The notes below the pieces were generated by a model. It ran no database searches. It was not told where the DNA came from and saw only the letters and a program-made list of their open reading frames with translations. The position numbers were made by a program, and so were the translations under genes. DNA of 64,000 bases from Pollenia angustigena (lineage: Eukaryota > Arthropoda > Insecta > Diptera > Polleniidae): positions 195,690,208 to 195,754,207 of the forward strand of contig OV884058.1 in the NCBI GenBank assembly GCA_930367215.1, written 5' to 3'. How positions within the stretch are numbered: the stretch's first letter is position 1; every line of letters starts with the position of its first letter. This document shows positions 20,838 to 30,898 of the stretch, one piece after another.

Positions 20838-21641
20838 GGCGTATTCACAAGGTGTTCTATCATGTTGTATTGTCATAATGTTCTAGCATTTTACAATGGT
20901 TTAAAAATATTGTTGTTGCTTTGTAAACAAAAAGTGTCTTAAATTAATTGTGATGTCGTAATTAATCAAAAGAGACCGAGCGGCTATGTTCTTGTAGCCG
21001 TCGCCGTTGATGGTATAGTTTTATTAAGCTAACTAGACCCCAGATGTTAGCTTAATAAAACTATCACCGCATACGATATCGAGCAAAATTGATCGAAATT
21101 ATTTATTTTGGTATCATGAAACTCGATATTGAATGAAATGTATTGAATTTGAAATAATAGCATTCGATATCATGTAACTCAACATTACATTTATCTAGTT
21201 TTCATTCGATACGCCAGTGTCTATCGTATGCAAAAAAATTCTATAGTTTATTCGATACGACAGTATCGAATACGGTGATTAGACACCTGAATTTAACCTG
21301 CGGCTAGCAATTGTTGCAACAAAACACTTGTGGCGTCAAATTATATCGCCTTAGAACTCTGATGTTTGGTAAGCAAACAAAATACAATTTATTTGTGGTT
21401 TGCGTCTGAATAATGGAAAATAGCCACCAGGAAAGATCTAATTTAATTTATTAATTCATGGATTAGAATTAAAACATATTTTAACTTGAGGTAAATATTT
21501 ATTTTTTTATTTTTGTTTTAAATCAGCTTATTTAAATTCAAAATAGCAAACTAAATTTTGAGGGGTTGTTCACAACAGTCGTATTTTTTCATGTTATTAT
21601 TTTAAAACATATGACTTTATGACACCTTGTGAATCCCCCAA
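20838..21641. mobile_element. Element with TTCACAAGGTGT TIRs, copy 1 (~0.8 kb)
   Basis: Left TATTCACAAGGTGTTCTATC; right GACACCTTGTGAATCCCCC. The ends are inverted. Collinear with copy 2 at 59256-59824 (shared TGTCATAATGTTCTA, CATTTTACAATGGTTTAAAA, AACAAAAAGTGTCTTAAATT, GCCGTTGATGGTATAGTTTT, AGATCTAATTTAATTTATTA). Copy 1 is ~235 bp longer, mainly from an insertion at about 21024-21285. No transposase; non-autonomous. Confidence 0.8.
21011..21285. mobile_element. Extra segment inside copy 1, starting with a hairpin
   Basis: Absent from copy 2. It begins with a near-perfect stem-loop GGTATAGTTTTATTAAGCTAAC / GTTAGCTTAATAAAACTATC around CCCCAG (21011-21068), then continues with CGATATC and TATCGAA-rich sequence to a second CTATAGTTTATTCGATACGA block (21242-21263). 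Probably a nested insertion. Its ends are not certain. Confidence 0.5.
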
Positions 21642-21669
21642 ATATACAACGAATACGATGATAAAGCAA

Positions 21670-21790
21670 GCATGTCAATTAAATCATAACTAACTGGCAG
21701 AGCTGGGGCTCGAACCCCGGCCGGCAGGTTACCATGACATGTTTCGATTGCAACCACTCAATCTCCTCAGATGGATTTGCCGTCTTACAC
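21670..21790 (-). mobile_element. tRNA-related SINE-like sequence
   Basis: On the minus strand: GGAGATTGAGTGGTTGCAAT (A-box-like, as in long-variable-arm tRNAs), then GGTAACCTGCCGG and GGGGTTCGAGCCCCAGC (B box in a perfect 5-bp stem) and CTGCCAG. No intact acceptor stem was found, so it is not a functional tRNA gene. The following AT-rich tail differs from that of the SINE copies at 781-1015 and 53964-54164, so this is a second family or a solo tRNA relic. Confidence 0.5.
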
Positions 21791-21857
21791 TCGCAGCCAT
21801 CGACGACTGCTGACATCAATCCTTAGACCAAATTGTATTCTAAACATAAAAAAGAAT

Positions 21858-22137
21858 ATTTCAAGTGCTACGGCATTCCCTTACTGCGAAGCAAGTTTGT
21901 AAGGAAGAATACTAAAAATAACTGTAAAAAATCATTCTGTGTGTAAAGAAGAACGCAACGTTCGCCAGTTTTTATATGCGTTGAATAAAGCGCTTTTTGT
22001 GTCAATAATTTACTGTTTCAAAGTGAGAACTCACCATATGTATATAATTCATGCCTTTCTTAAGCGAGATGGTAAGCGAAGCTCTTACATTTCTCCCTAC
22101 AAACCTGCTGCGTTTGAAGCTTAATTTTTTATTGGCT
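21858..22137 (+). mobile_element. Partial MITE, AATTTTTTATTGG end family
   Basis: Collinear with the reverse-oriented copy at 23057-24220: TCAAGTGCTACGGCATTCCC, CGAAGCAAGTTTGTAAGG, AATAAAGCGCTTTTTGTGTC, GAGATGGTAAGCGAAGCTCT, ACAAACCTGCTGCGTTTG, ending TTTTTTATTGGCTA. The left terminus is missing. The ORF 21939-22124 is chance. Confidence 0.65.
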
Positions 22138-22172
22138 AGTTAAAGCTATTAATAGTTTTTCACTGTTACAAC

Positions 22173-22500
22173 CAGGACAGTGGAGTCGGAGTTGGGGCTT
22201 AAAAAATTTTCTAATAGTTTCCAAAATAAAAAAAATTTAAGAGGGTCTGCTTTAGAAATTTCTAATTGAGAAAATAAGGACCAGTCGACTTTACATATGT
22301 AAATAACTATATTAAAGCTCAATGCGGCACGTATTCGAGTTAAAATATCGATTTGAAATTTGTACAGATTTATTTTCTTGCTATATTTAACCATTTAAAA
22401 TATACCTTTTAAAATCAGCAAGGAGTCCGACTCCAACTCCAAGCCGTTGGAGTTGGACTTAAAAAATGTCAGCGGATTTTTTGACGACTCCACAGCCGTA
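22173..22500. mobile_element. 328-bp hAT MITE, GTGGAGTCG ends
   Basis: Left CAGGACAGTGGAGTCGGAGT; right, inverted, TACGGCTGTGGAGTCGTC, with inner GGAGTCCGACTCCAACTCC. The flanking octamers GTTACAAC (22165-22172) and ATTACAAT (22501-22508) agree at 6 of 8 positions, consistent with an aged hAT duplication. A single-end fragment lies at 7600-7668. Confidence 0.7.
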
Positions 22501-22973
22501 ATTACAATTTTGTTTTAACCTAAAGTGAGGGATATATTTTCCACCTCAAAATTTGGCTTTTCCATAAATTTTTTAGGGAAAAGGGAGCAAATTTCAAGGG
22601 AAACTTTATTCACGATAAAGGCGAATATTTTTATTTTCGGTTTCGTCTGTGCTGAGCGTAGGGAGCATTTCAAAATAAAACTCTGTATACTAAAAAAGAA
22701 TTAAAGACCACATGGTTGGTTTTTCTATAAATATATTTATTTATATTCGATTTTCTCTCTCTATATTTTATTTGCGTTTGTTAATATTAGCACACATTCT
22801 CCCGTACACAATCACAAATTATGTGATATAAATAAAATCATACCGAAAATATATCAATCTCTTTAATATGGGTTCATATAAAAATGTTTTTACGAAGATT
22901 TTTGGGTTGATAATTTTTTAAAGTTGCACATGTTTTTCTTGTATTTTATAATTTTATGCGAGTGAGCATCTAT
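22501..22973. other. No feature seen
   Basis: AT-rich spacer between two hAT-type insertions. No repeats shared with the rest of the window were noticed. Confidence 0.35.
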
Positions 22974-23056
22974 TAGTGCTGGGAAACTATCGATAGTATT
23001 ATCAATAGGCTTAGCATATCGAAAATACAGCTATAAAAAAAATCTTACAGCACCTA

Positions 23057-24220
23057 CATAATAAAAAATTGAGCTCCACACAAAGCAGGTTTGTAAGAAA
23101 GAAATGTAAGAGTTTCGCTTACCATCTCACTGACGGAAGACATGACTTTTATATGGCGAGTTCCCACTTTGGAGCGATACATTTTCGACACAAAAAGCGC
23201 TTTATTCGCCGCATATAAATACTGGTAAGTGGGTACACTGAAAGAAAAAACTCGTACTAAATTTAAGTTTTTTCTTCTTACTTTAATACGAGTCGTACTC
23301 AAACATTTCAGTACGGATAACACTTTAAAGTACTTAAAACAATCCAAAATTGGATAACTTTCGAAAACCAAAATGCGTGCAAACGCATATGTTTATAAAA
23401 AAAAGGAAAATATAGATTATTATCATGTTTTAAAAGTAAAAAAAGAAGCAATAATTCCCATTTTCCCATTTTTTTGTACATAATTTTGTTAAAAACATAA
23501 AATTTTTGAAGTATAATGATTACGGAAACCATATTGGGCATGCTGCTAGTGTCTTATAATTGAGAATTTTTCTTTAACAAAGGACACAAAACAACAAATG
23601 TAAAATAAACATGTGTATCTAGTAAGTAAAAAAATATTATTCTCTATGGTTCTGAGGGGTAAGTGTTAAGGTTATTCTCAATATAATCTCACTTTCGGAT
23701 TATTGCAAGTACGAATCGAGATTAAACCGTCTTAGAAATTCTTGAATCAAGCACAGTTTAAAATTAATTTTATCTTACTTTTAATTAAGTCAATCCTGTT
23801 ACCAGATTATTTAAAGTACGAATTTGGGATTAAATATGGATAAGTTAAGTATTTCGCCCTTGAATAATCCGTACTTGACTCAAGTGTTCTGTACTGATTT
23901 AAAGAAATCCGTACTTTTCGTACTATTGTCACCGCTTCGGCTTAATTTAAGTATGGATGGATTGATTTGTTTTTTCAGTGTAGCTTTACACACTGAATGT
24001 TTTGTGATAAAGTTATTTTTTAGTATTTTCCCTTACAAACCTGCTTCGTAGTAAGTGAAAGCCGTGGCACTTGAACTGTTATTTTTTTATGAAACTAGTT
24101 AAGAGTTCATTCACTTACTTTACTGCATCTCCTTTTTTCTTAGTACGTAACGCATAATTATTCGCTTATATTTTTAAATGTACCATAAGTGCTTCGCAAA
24201 ATGGTAAAATTTTTATTGGG
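23057..24220 (-). mobile_element. TA-flanked MITE of the CCCAATAAAAA group, itself interrupted
   Basis: The right (minus-strand 5') end CCCAATAAAAATTTTACC (24203-24220) and the left ATAATAAAAAATTG are flanked by TA at 24221-24222 and 23055-23056. The interior matches 21858-22137 in reverse. The insertion at 23236-23980 splits it; without that, length is ~417 bp. The next element (24228) inserted six bases beyond its end. Confidence 0.7.
23236..23980. mobile_element. 745-bp element, CACTGAAA ends, TA duplication
   Basis: Starts CACTGAAAGAAAAAACTCGT and ends GTTTTTTCAGTG. TA flanks (23234-23235, 23981-23982) are exact, and the host MITE is continuous across them. Both ends carry clustered GTACT, AGTACG and CGTACT motifs as subterminal repeats (23270-23320; 23815-23930). 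ORFs inside show no transposase motif. Probably a Tc1/mariner-like non-autonomous element. Confidence 0.8.
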
Positions 24221-24227
24221 TATGCAC

Positions 24228-25774
24228 TAGGGAGATCGATCGAATAGTATTCGACCGGTTTTAACTTATTATTTTGTTTTGCCCAAGTCGAATAGTTTTA
24301 AATGTCTATTTTTCGAATATCGAATATGCTGCCAATAAAGAATGAAAAACTCTAACAGCCATACCTAAACAAGAGCGGAGAGCGTATTCTAGCTGTCAAA
24401 AATTCTGATGCCCATACAATTTGTATGAAGCATTCCTTAATAGCGCAATGTCAACGCTTTACAATGGGAAAATCCAATTTTGACAGCGCGTTTAATAGTG
24501 AAGTTGGCCGCTTTGTTAATAAATAATGTCAATTTAGCTATTTTTTCGTCAATCTATCGGTTTTTTCTCTTATTTTGATTTCTTTTATGTGGGTTTTATT
24601 AAACAAGAAAGTTAACACTACTGTTTGGGGCACAACGTTGATGCTCATGTTAGGGTATGGCATATCAGCGTAAGTGGATGAAAACGTCCCACCTTCCTCT
24701 CTTGTTACGGCCATAGCGCACACAGAGGCGTCACGAGGCAGAAAAAATGGTTTTTCTGTTTTTTCCTTCGAAAGCTGCCCTTTTAACATTTTTTATTTTG
24801 ATAACGCAATTTGTGTTGAAAATAGCGGCCTGTTTATACACATTGCCACTTCACCACCAAAAAACGTTTTCTTTCTCTTTCTTCGAAAGCTTTTCTCGCA
24901 AATGATTAAGGCATTTTTCATGCGTCACTTTTGTCATCTCTGTATGCTTTGTGGTACGGCTGTTAAGTAGTTCTGGCATATCTTCATGCTAAAAACTACA
25001 ACATACCGGCGAAATCAACGATGTGGAAAAATTCTTAATATTAGACAGGGAAGGCGTTGAAAGAAAGAGATATACGATCGAAAGCTTACGAATTCAGCAA
25101 AATATACACAAAACTATGAACAAGAAGGAAGATACCGACAACATTAGTGCTAGCTATTTAACTGCTATTAATTAAACTGTGATACTAGAATAAGATGTGT
25201 TTAAATAATATGTTCGTGGATTTTAAATGGTTTTTGTTTGATGTTATATGTTTTGTTAACGTAAAATTATTTGTGATTTAATGATTTAATAACGTTTACA
25301 GTTGTAAGTTCAATTGGTTTTTAATATCATATTTTTGATAATTGTAATAATTTTATGTTTTTTATTAAATAAACTAGACAATCCCTTGAAAAAGTCGACA
25401 AAAAATCGACGAAACGTCGGGAAACCAGTAATAATAATGCGTTTTTATTAAAATTGGAAATAATATAGGCCTTATTAGCTCATGGTAACACACAAATAAC
25501 TAATTCTTAAGTTTTATTTATTTTAAACTACCAAGAACTTAAAGCAAAATTTAAGGAATCAAACAATCTCATGGAAGGCTTTAAATTGTGATCGACGAAT
25601 TAACAGATATTTCATACAAAAAGCATATTCATATTACTATTCGTTGTATTCGAACTAAAACCCGTAACCGGTTATTTTTAAAATGCTTAACCGAAAACCG
25701 GGTTTTTAAAATAGCAACTATTCGGAATATTCGAAAACCGGTTATTGAAAAAAGTCGAATAATCGATCACCCTA
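24228..25774. mobile_element. hAT-like element, 1547 bp, GTAT(G/A)CAC duplication
   Basis: Left TAGGGAGATCGATCGAATAG; right, inverted, TAGGGTGATCGATTATTCGA. Both ends are rich in TCGAAT and AACCGGTTT motifs. The octamers GTATGCAC (24220-24227) and GTATACAC (25775-25782) differ at one base. The interior includes an inverted TGTCAAAA pair near 24385 and 24477, an unrecognised slightly GC-richer stretch (24600-24970, with opposing ORFs lacking domains) and a Penelope 3' fragment (24993-25430). Confidence 0.75.
24993..25430 (+). pseudogene. Penelope-like element, C-terminal tail and 3' end
   Basis: The open frame 24993-25175 reads EINDVEKFLILDREG, VERKRYTIESLRIQQ, NKKEDTDNIS and SYLTAIN, then stop. 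This matches the region after the GIY-YIG endonuclease in Penelope-like retroelements (ILDRE-KR-ESLRIQ-N-DTD-IS). About 210 bp downstream is the recurrent Penelope 3' motif CTTGAAAAAGTCGAC ... GACGAAACGTCGGG (25384-25422), whose TCGA arms form a small hairpin. It is 5'-truncated, as PLE insertions usually are, and lies inside the hAT-like element. A second PLE relic lies at 57242-58180. Confidence 0.75.
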
Positions 25775-26229
25775 GTATACACACACAATTTTTTGCTGCC
25801 GGTTTTGACTTGCCATTAGTTTGCGCTTTTTGGCCCTATGCTCCTTGTAGGAGTTTAAAGGAACTAATATGTATATATATATATTAGTTTGCGCTTAATT
25901 ACAGTACTGAATACAAACAACAAGAATGACAGATAGTATAGATTCCTTAGCAGTACTTTTTTACTGTTAATTAAAGGACTGAATTGTCAAATGGTTTTGT
26001 AATATTGTAAAATAAAATGCAATTGCGAGCATTGGAAAATACAATGAACGACCTTTAGAGGAAAAGTCTGATAGATTGATTGATTACCTTTTATGTTGAG
26101 AAACAAAACCAATTTAGAACATTTTATCTACGTCTGATACATTAAAAAAAGTGATCAAAAATCAATAGTATCGATAGTGAAACCTAAACTATCGATAAAT
26201 ATCCATAGTATCCCAGCACTAGTCTCTAC

Positions 26230-27005
26230 GCCTTAATCTGTATGAGTATCTAGCGAATGGTTGGTGTTTGCATGTGTGTTCGCTTACATTAATGCATGTT
26301 TAGTTTTAGCATAAAATGTCAGAGTGGTCAAATCCGTTTGGTAAAGTGACTGTCAAATTTATTTTTTTCGCTTTTAATGGTTAAAGTAGACACTTACATA
26401 TTTATAGGAAACCTTAATTGCTTAAGATTGAATAATGGGTTTTAAAAGGCGTTTGTACAAAATTGTAAGTGCTAATTAGTGAATTAAGAAAATTACGTGA
26501 AAAGTTAAACAAGAAGTGTTTTAAAATTTTTCTTGCTTATAAACTTTTTTTAACTGTTGAAAACTATTTAAAACATTATTCATTAAAAGAAATAAATGAT
26601 CATTTATAGAACTACTGACATAATTTTTTTCTTTTGTTTACGTTTTTACAAGTCATCAAATTGTCCATTTCCTTCTAAATACAACTCTTCGATCGTTTCA
26701 AACGTGTTCGAAATCGTAATACACAATAGAAATTGTTCGAACTAATTTCTTTTAAATAGAAATGTTTTTCATACCGAATTATCTGGTACAAAAAATTCGA
26801 GAGATCACGCAATTTTACAGAAATCCGGACTCATCCCCCAGAGAATTTTAAAGAGTTAGTTGTCAATAAGTCGCTTCAACCCGCTCTATTAAGACTTCTG
26901 ATGATGGCAAATTGTATGGTCATTTCGATCGATATCGAATGCCGTAATTTGGACCCTGGACCTTATCCTTCATAAAAGCGTTAACATTAGCTGGCTTTAA
27001 TTGAA
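26230..27005. other. No feature seen
   Basis: Apparently single-copy AT-rich DNA, with no ends or coding motifs. Confidence 0.35.
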
Positions 27006-27011
27006 CTCCCC

Positions 27012-27166
27012 GTCTACAACTGACATGCTTTTCTGTTATAACATGATAAAAGCGTTGTTAAAACATTTGCATTAAAAACCGTGTTATAACATGAGAAAAC
27101 CTCTATACTTAACACTAACATCGTTTTAGTGTTAATGTTAAGCATTTCATGTTAGTTGTGCAGACT
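27012..27166. mobile_element. ~155-bp palindromic MITE candidate
   Basis: GTCTACAACTGACATG at the left is mirrored by CATGTTAGTTGTGCAGAC at the right, with a further inverted pair around AACACTAACATCGTTTTAGTGTT in the centre. No target duplication or second copy was found, so the call rests on the inverted ends alone. Confidence 0.45.
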
Positions 27167-27169
27167 GTA

Positions 27170-29390
27170 TGTTAAAAAGTACATTTGGTTCATTGTTGCC
27201 ACTTTCTGAATAATAAATATAACAAATTTAAATACTTTTTAAAAATATTTATTTGGATAATGTTTCAACCATAAAATTTATGTGTTAGTTCGAAAAAAAG
27301 AAAACTTAATTACAAAACTTTTTTGAGGTTTCATCCCTTTCCTTTATATTTTATGGTCATACTTTGTGAATCTAACGAATCAGTGTAAACACAGTGTTAA
27401 ACAACGTATCTTCGCTCAGAAACGTTTAAAAAAGTGAAATTTATTCAAAGATTGTTAACTTAGTGATGCTGTATAAGCCGAATTTTTTCATGATGAAAGA
27501 ACTTTTTGTAGCAGTCAACTATTCGACTCTTTTAAATATTTAGTTTCTGAGCAGTTTTTTGTTTCACGGGTGGCAACACTGGTTTGGTCGGAAACTCAAA
27601 ATTTCTCATCGCTGTCTGACGCTGTGTCCACACACATTATCAGCATAGTAAAAACACACATCTTACCCTGCTATCATTTTGACATATAATCGAATCTTTA
27701 AGGAATCGGCTTCACGAGCAAAATAACTCATGAGCTCATTTTTCGATCATAAATTATAACATATGTGTGAAGTTAAATTTCGAAATTTATTGCATAGCAG
27801 AGTTCTGTTAAAGCATTACACTAACATTACACTGTTAACCACATAGAATTGTGATATACTTATGTATTCAAATTGAATCCCGTTGTGATAAAATGTTATC
27901 ATACCGATGCATCCATCACCTTAACGAATCATTTGTGATACAATTTCTGAATCCGTTTTAAGCATGTAAATAATTCATATGTGAATCTTTTTTCAATCGC
28001 TCAAGTGATAAATCAAAACCAAATGCTGGCTGGGTACAAACTTACACACGTTCACACAAGAGAACAACACCAAAACAAACAAAAAAACTTATTATTAAAA
28101 AAATGTGCAACTTTTGTGCAAGGTCATTAAACCGCAAACTCATTGTTCGAAAATCATCATTAATTTAATTTTTCGTAGAGAGGAAAAGGGAGCAAAACGA
28201 CAGAAAAGAGCGGAAATGAATTTTGTATTAAACTCTCTTATGAATATAAGAGTACCAGTTCGTTTATTCTAAATTTATTTTTTGCTTTTGTGCTAAATTT
28301 ATTTCTTAAGTCATTTTGTTTAGTGTCACCTCCTCCTTTTCCTCCCGGCTGTGACATCACATTTATTCCATTAAATTTTATTAAAGAAAAAAAAAAAATA
28401 ATGTAAATAAAATTTTTATATGTGATTACTTTTAAATTAACTTTTTTCCGGAATTTTATTGTTGAGCAGGGTGTAGGTAGACAAAAAGGAAGGTCAAGGT
28501 TTAAATTAATATTTTTTTTAAATAAAACTTCTTTTCTATAGGCACAATAAAATAAACTTTTTTAATAATCAGTACTGATCAGTATGATTTAAACTTATAA
28601 AATAAATGAGAGCTGCGTTCGAGCATATTCTGAAAATCGAAATCGAATCAAACTTAAATCTATGAATTCAGATTTTTAGTAAAACTAATTGGTATTTTTA
28701 AGATATAAAAAAAGAGAACATTTTAATGCACTAAAGGCCTGCTTAAAAGTATTTACAATCAACAAAAATCAAATGTGTATACAAGATGTTTGTGTACAAC
28801 CACAATTACAAATTATTATCAAATAAAGACACTCCAGACAGTACTTGTCTCTTTCAAAGCCTTTCAGTACAGTAAAATTGTTTCGCCTATACTCCTAGTA
28901 TTTGAAAACGAACTCGTGGAGTCGTGCGAGAATTTGTGATGTTTTCTTGTGTATCGCATGTGGCGTACCTTCTTATATGCAATTCTACAAAATTTCCAAA
29001 TTTGTTTTTGTTTTAAATGTGAGTTGAACGGACGAGTTTTGCGCTCGTGTTTTATAAACCACGCATTATTAAATTTAATTTCCATATCTTTTGTTGAGTA
29101 AGAATAAATGTTTATGTGTTGCATTTGAAAGGCAGTGCAAGTTTTAACATTGTTGCATTAGAATAAATGCTTGTAAATCATAGTGTAATTAATTGCTACT
29201 TTGTATAACATTTTCAAGTAAAATGGAAAAAGCTGTTGCGATTTAAAAAAAACTGCCTTTTAAAGTAAAAACTTAAAACACTGCAAAAAACAGATAAATA
29301 TGTACATTTGGCAACGCTTTTGGTAGGCTTTCTTAACAATTTTTGAAAGGTTTCTCCGAATTTTCCGACTTTAATAACACAGTGCAACAC
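27170..29390. other. No gene seen; several weak inverted motifs
   Basis: Contains AATCATTTGTGATA-type short palindromes around 27340-27960 and otherwise looks single-copy (27960-28860). The minus-strand ORF 28864-29124 (86 codons) has no recognised domain and biased AT-driven composition. Confidence 0.35.
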
Positions 29391-29394
29391 GGAA

Positions 29395-30715
29395 AATAAC
29401 TATGTAAATACGGACACCACTAAGTGCAAAAATACCAAAACAAAAAAAAAAAGACCAGTGTCTCCCAGTTTTGCCCAAAGTCATACGCTTAGGCAGCCGC
29501 AAAAGTGGAAAATTTTTCGAAATTTTTTTAATTTTATTTGTGTTTTCTTTACTTAAACATTGAGATAATATGCTATCTACTTACAACCATATACGGACTC
29601 CACTACTTGATAAAAGATCAACAAATAAAAGACCAGTGTCTCCCAGTTTTGCTCAAAGTCAGGCACTTTTTATGGGCCCCCAAAGATTCGGGGCCTCGGT
29701 GTCCTTTTTGCAAAACAGTGCTAATTTTCTTAGGCTTATATCTTGCAAACCGCTCGGAATTTTGATTTACCCTCTGAGACAAAGTTGTAGCTCTTGCCAA
29801 AAAGAACATACAAAATCAAAAAACTTCATCTTCAAGATCAAAATCGAAAAAAAACTTAAAAATATTCGATTTTTTTTACCTTTTTCCCCCTGTTCAGGTT
29901 CATAGGTAGCAAACCGTTCAAAATTCAAGGAAACAACCAACTACAAAAATGTACCTAATAGCCTCATTACACTGATCAACATCTAACATCTACCATCAAT
30001 TTTCCACTATTTGCGAAGATGTTAACACCTTTCCATAAGAAATAAATATATAGGACAAAAATCCAACATCTTTCAACATCTTTAAAAGATGTTCCTATCT
30101 CATTTTATTCCATTCTACATCTTTCGATTATTTTAGTGTCATCACTAGAAAAATGGCAATAAGTTCTATTATTATTGTGGCATCACTGACAAAAGGAAGT
30201 TAGTTTTGAAAGCAGCGTTACCATTTGTCAAGGTTTATCTTTTATTGCAATGTTTTTTTGTTAAGTATTTTTTATATATTTAAACAAATTGAACTTCAAA
30301 TACATTTTTGTGTTTTCTTTTTAAATTTTGGCACGTTTGTGAGAAAAAATCATTTTTAATTAAAAAATTTTTTTTTCCAAAAATGGTAGATGTTAGATGT
30401 GAGCAATACAAACGAGTGTTTCCCATTTTCTACATCTTTGATGGTAGATGTTAGATGTTGATCAGTGTAAAAAGCCTATAAGATCACAATAAACAACTTT
30501 TTAAAACATATGAACTTCCTAGGAATGATTCTTAGCACCGTTTAGGTAGCCGCAAAAGTGACAAATTTCCCGAACATTTTTTAATTTCTTTTGTTTTTTT
30601 TCTCGAATCGAATTTTCGGGACATTTTTGGCCAAAACTGGCAGACACGGGTCTTTTTTTTTTTTGGTCGTTTATCACATAGTGGTGTCCGTATATGGTTA
30701 TTTTTCCATGGCTTA
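29395..30715. mobile_element. Inverted-repeat element with ~150-bp arms, left arm doubled
   Basis: The right arm 30530-30715 is the reverse complement of two tandem left segments (29395-29555 and 29575-29700): ATACGGACACCACTA, AAAGACCAGTGTCTCCCAGT, TTTTGCCCAAAGTC, GGCAGCCGCAAAAGTG. Between them lie unrecognised sequence and the MITE 29970-30467; without that, length is ~820 bp. The 111-codon ORF 29570-29905 overlaps the repeat and has no known domain. Confidence 0.65.
29970..30467. mobile_element. 498-bp MITE with 30-bp perfect TIRs, TA duplication
   Basis: The TIR CACTGATCAACATCTAACAT followed by CTACCATCAA is identical at both ends (inverted). TA flanks at 29968-29969 and 30468-30469. A further GGTAGATGTTAGATGTGAGC subterminal repeat lies at 30384. 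Perfect ends suggest recent activity relative to other elements here. No coding capacity. Confidence 0.9.
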
Positions 30716-30898
30716 AAAAATTACACACAGTGTAATAATCAATTATTAAATTTTTTTTTAAAGCATTGTAAGGCGACACCTTTTGAAATTTTAAACTTAT
30801 TACATTCAAAATAAACTAAAAAAAGGGGTTTGGGAATAATCTGCTTCTACATTTTATCGTGTGTTCTTTACAATTTGTCAAAGAAATCATGTTTTAAT

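Larger units (their letters stand above)
22974..26221. mobile_element. hAT-like element, TAGTGCTGGGA ends, gutted by nested insertions
   Basis: Left TAGTGCTGGGAAACTATCGA; right, inverted, TAGTGCTGGGATACTATGGA. Subterminal CTATCGATA motifs lie at both ends. The flanking octamers GCATCTAT and GTCTCTAC match at 5 of 8. The smaller copy of this family at 32284-32970 keeps a transposase fragment; here 25990-26090 retains related sequence (ATGCAATTGCGAGCATTGG, AGAGGAAAAGTCTGATAG), broken by stops. Two large inserts, 23057-24220 and 24228-25774, occupy most of its length. Confidence 0.65.

Noticed and set aside
29570..29905. 111-codon ORF, among the longest in the window
   Set aside because: Overlaps the doubled arm of an inverted-repeat element, competes with two other frames and has no domain.
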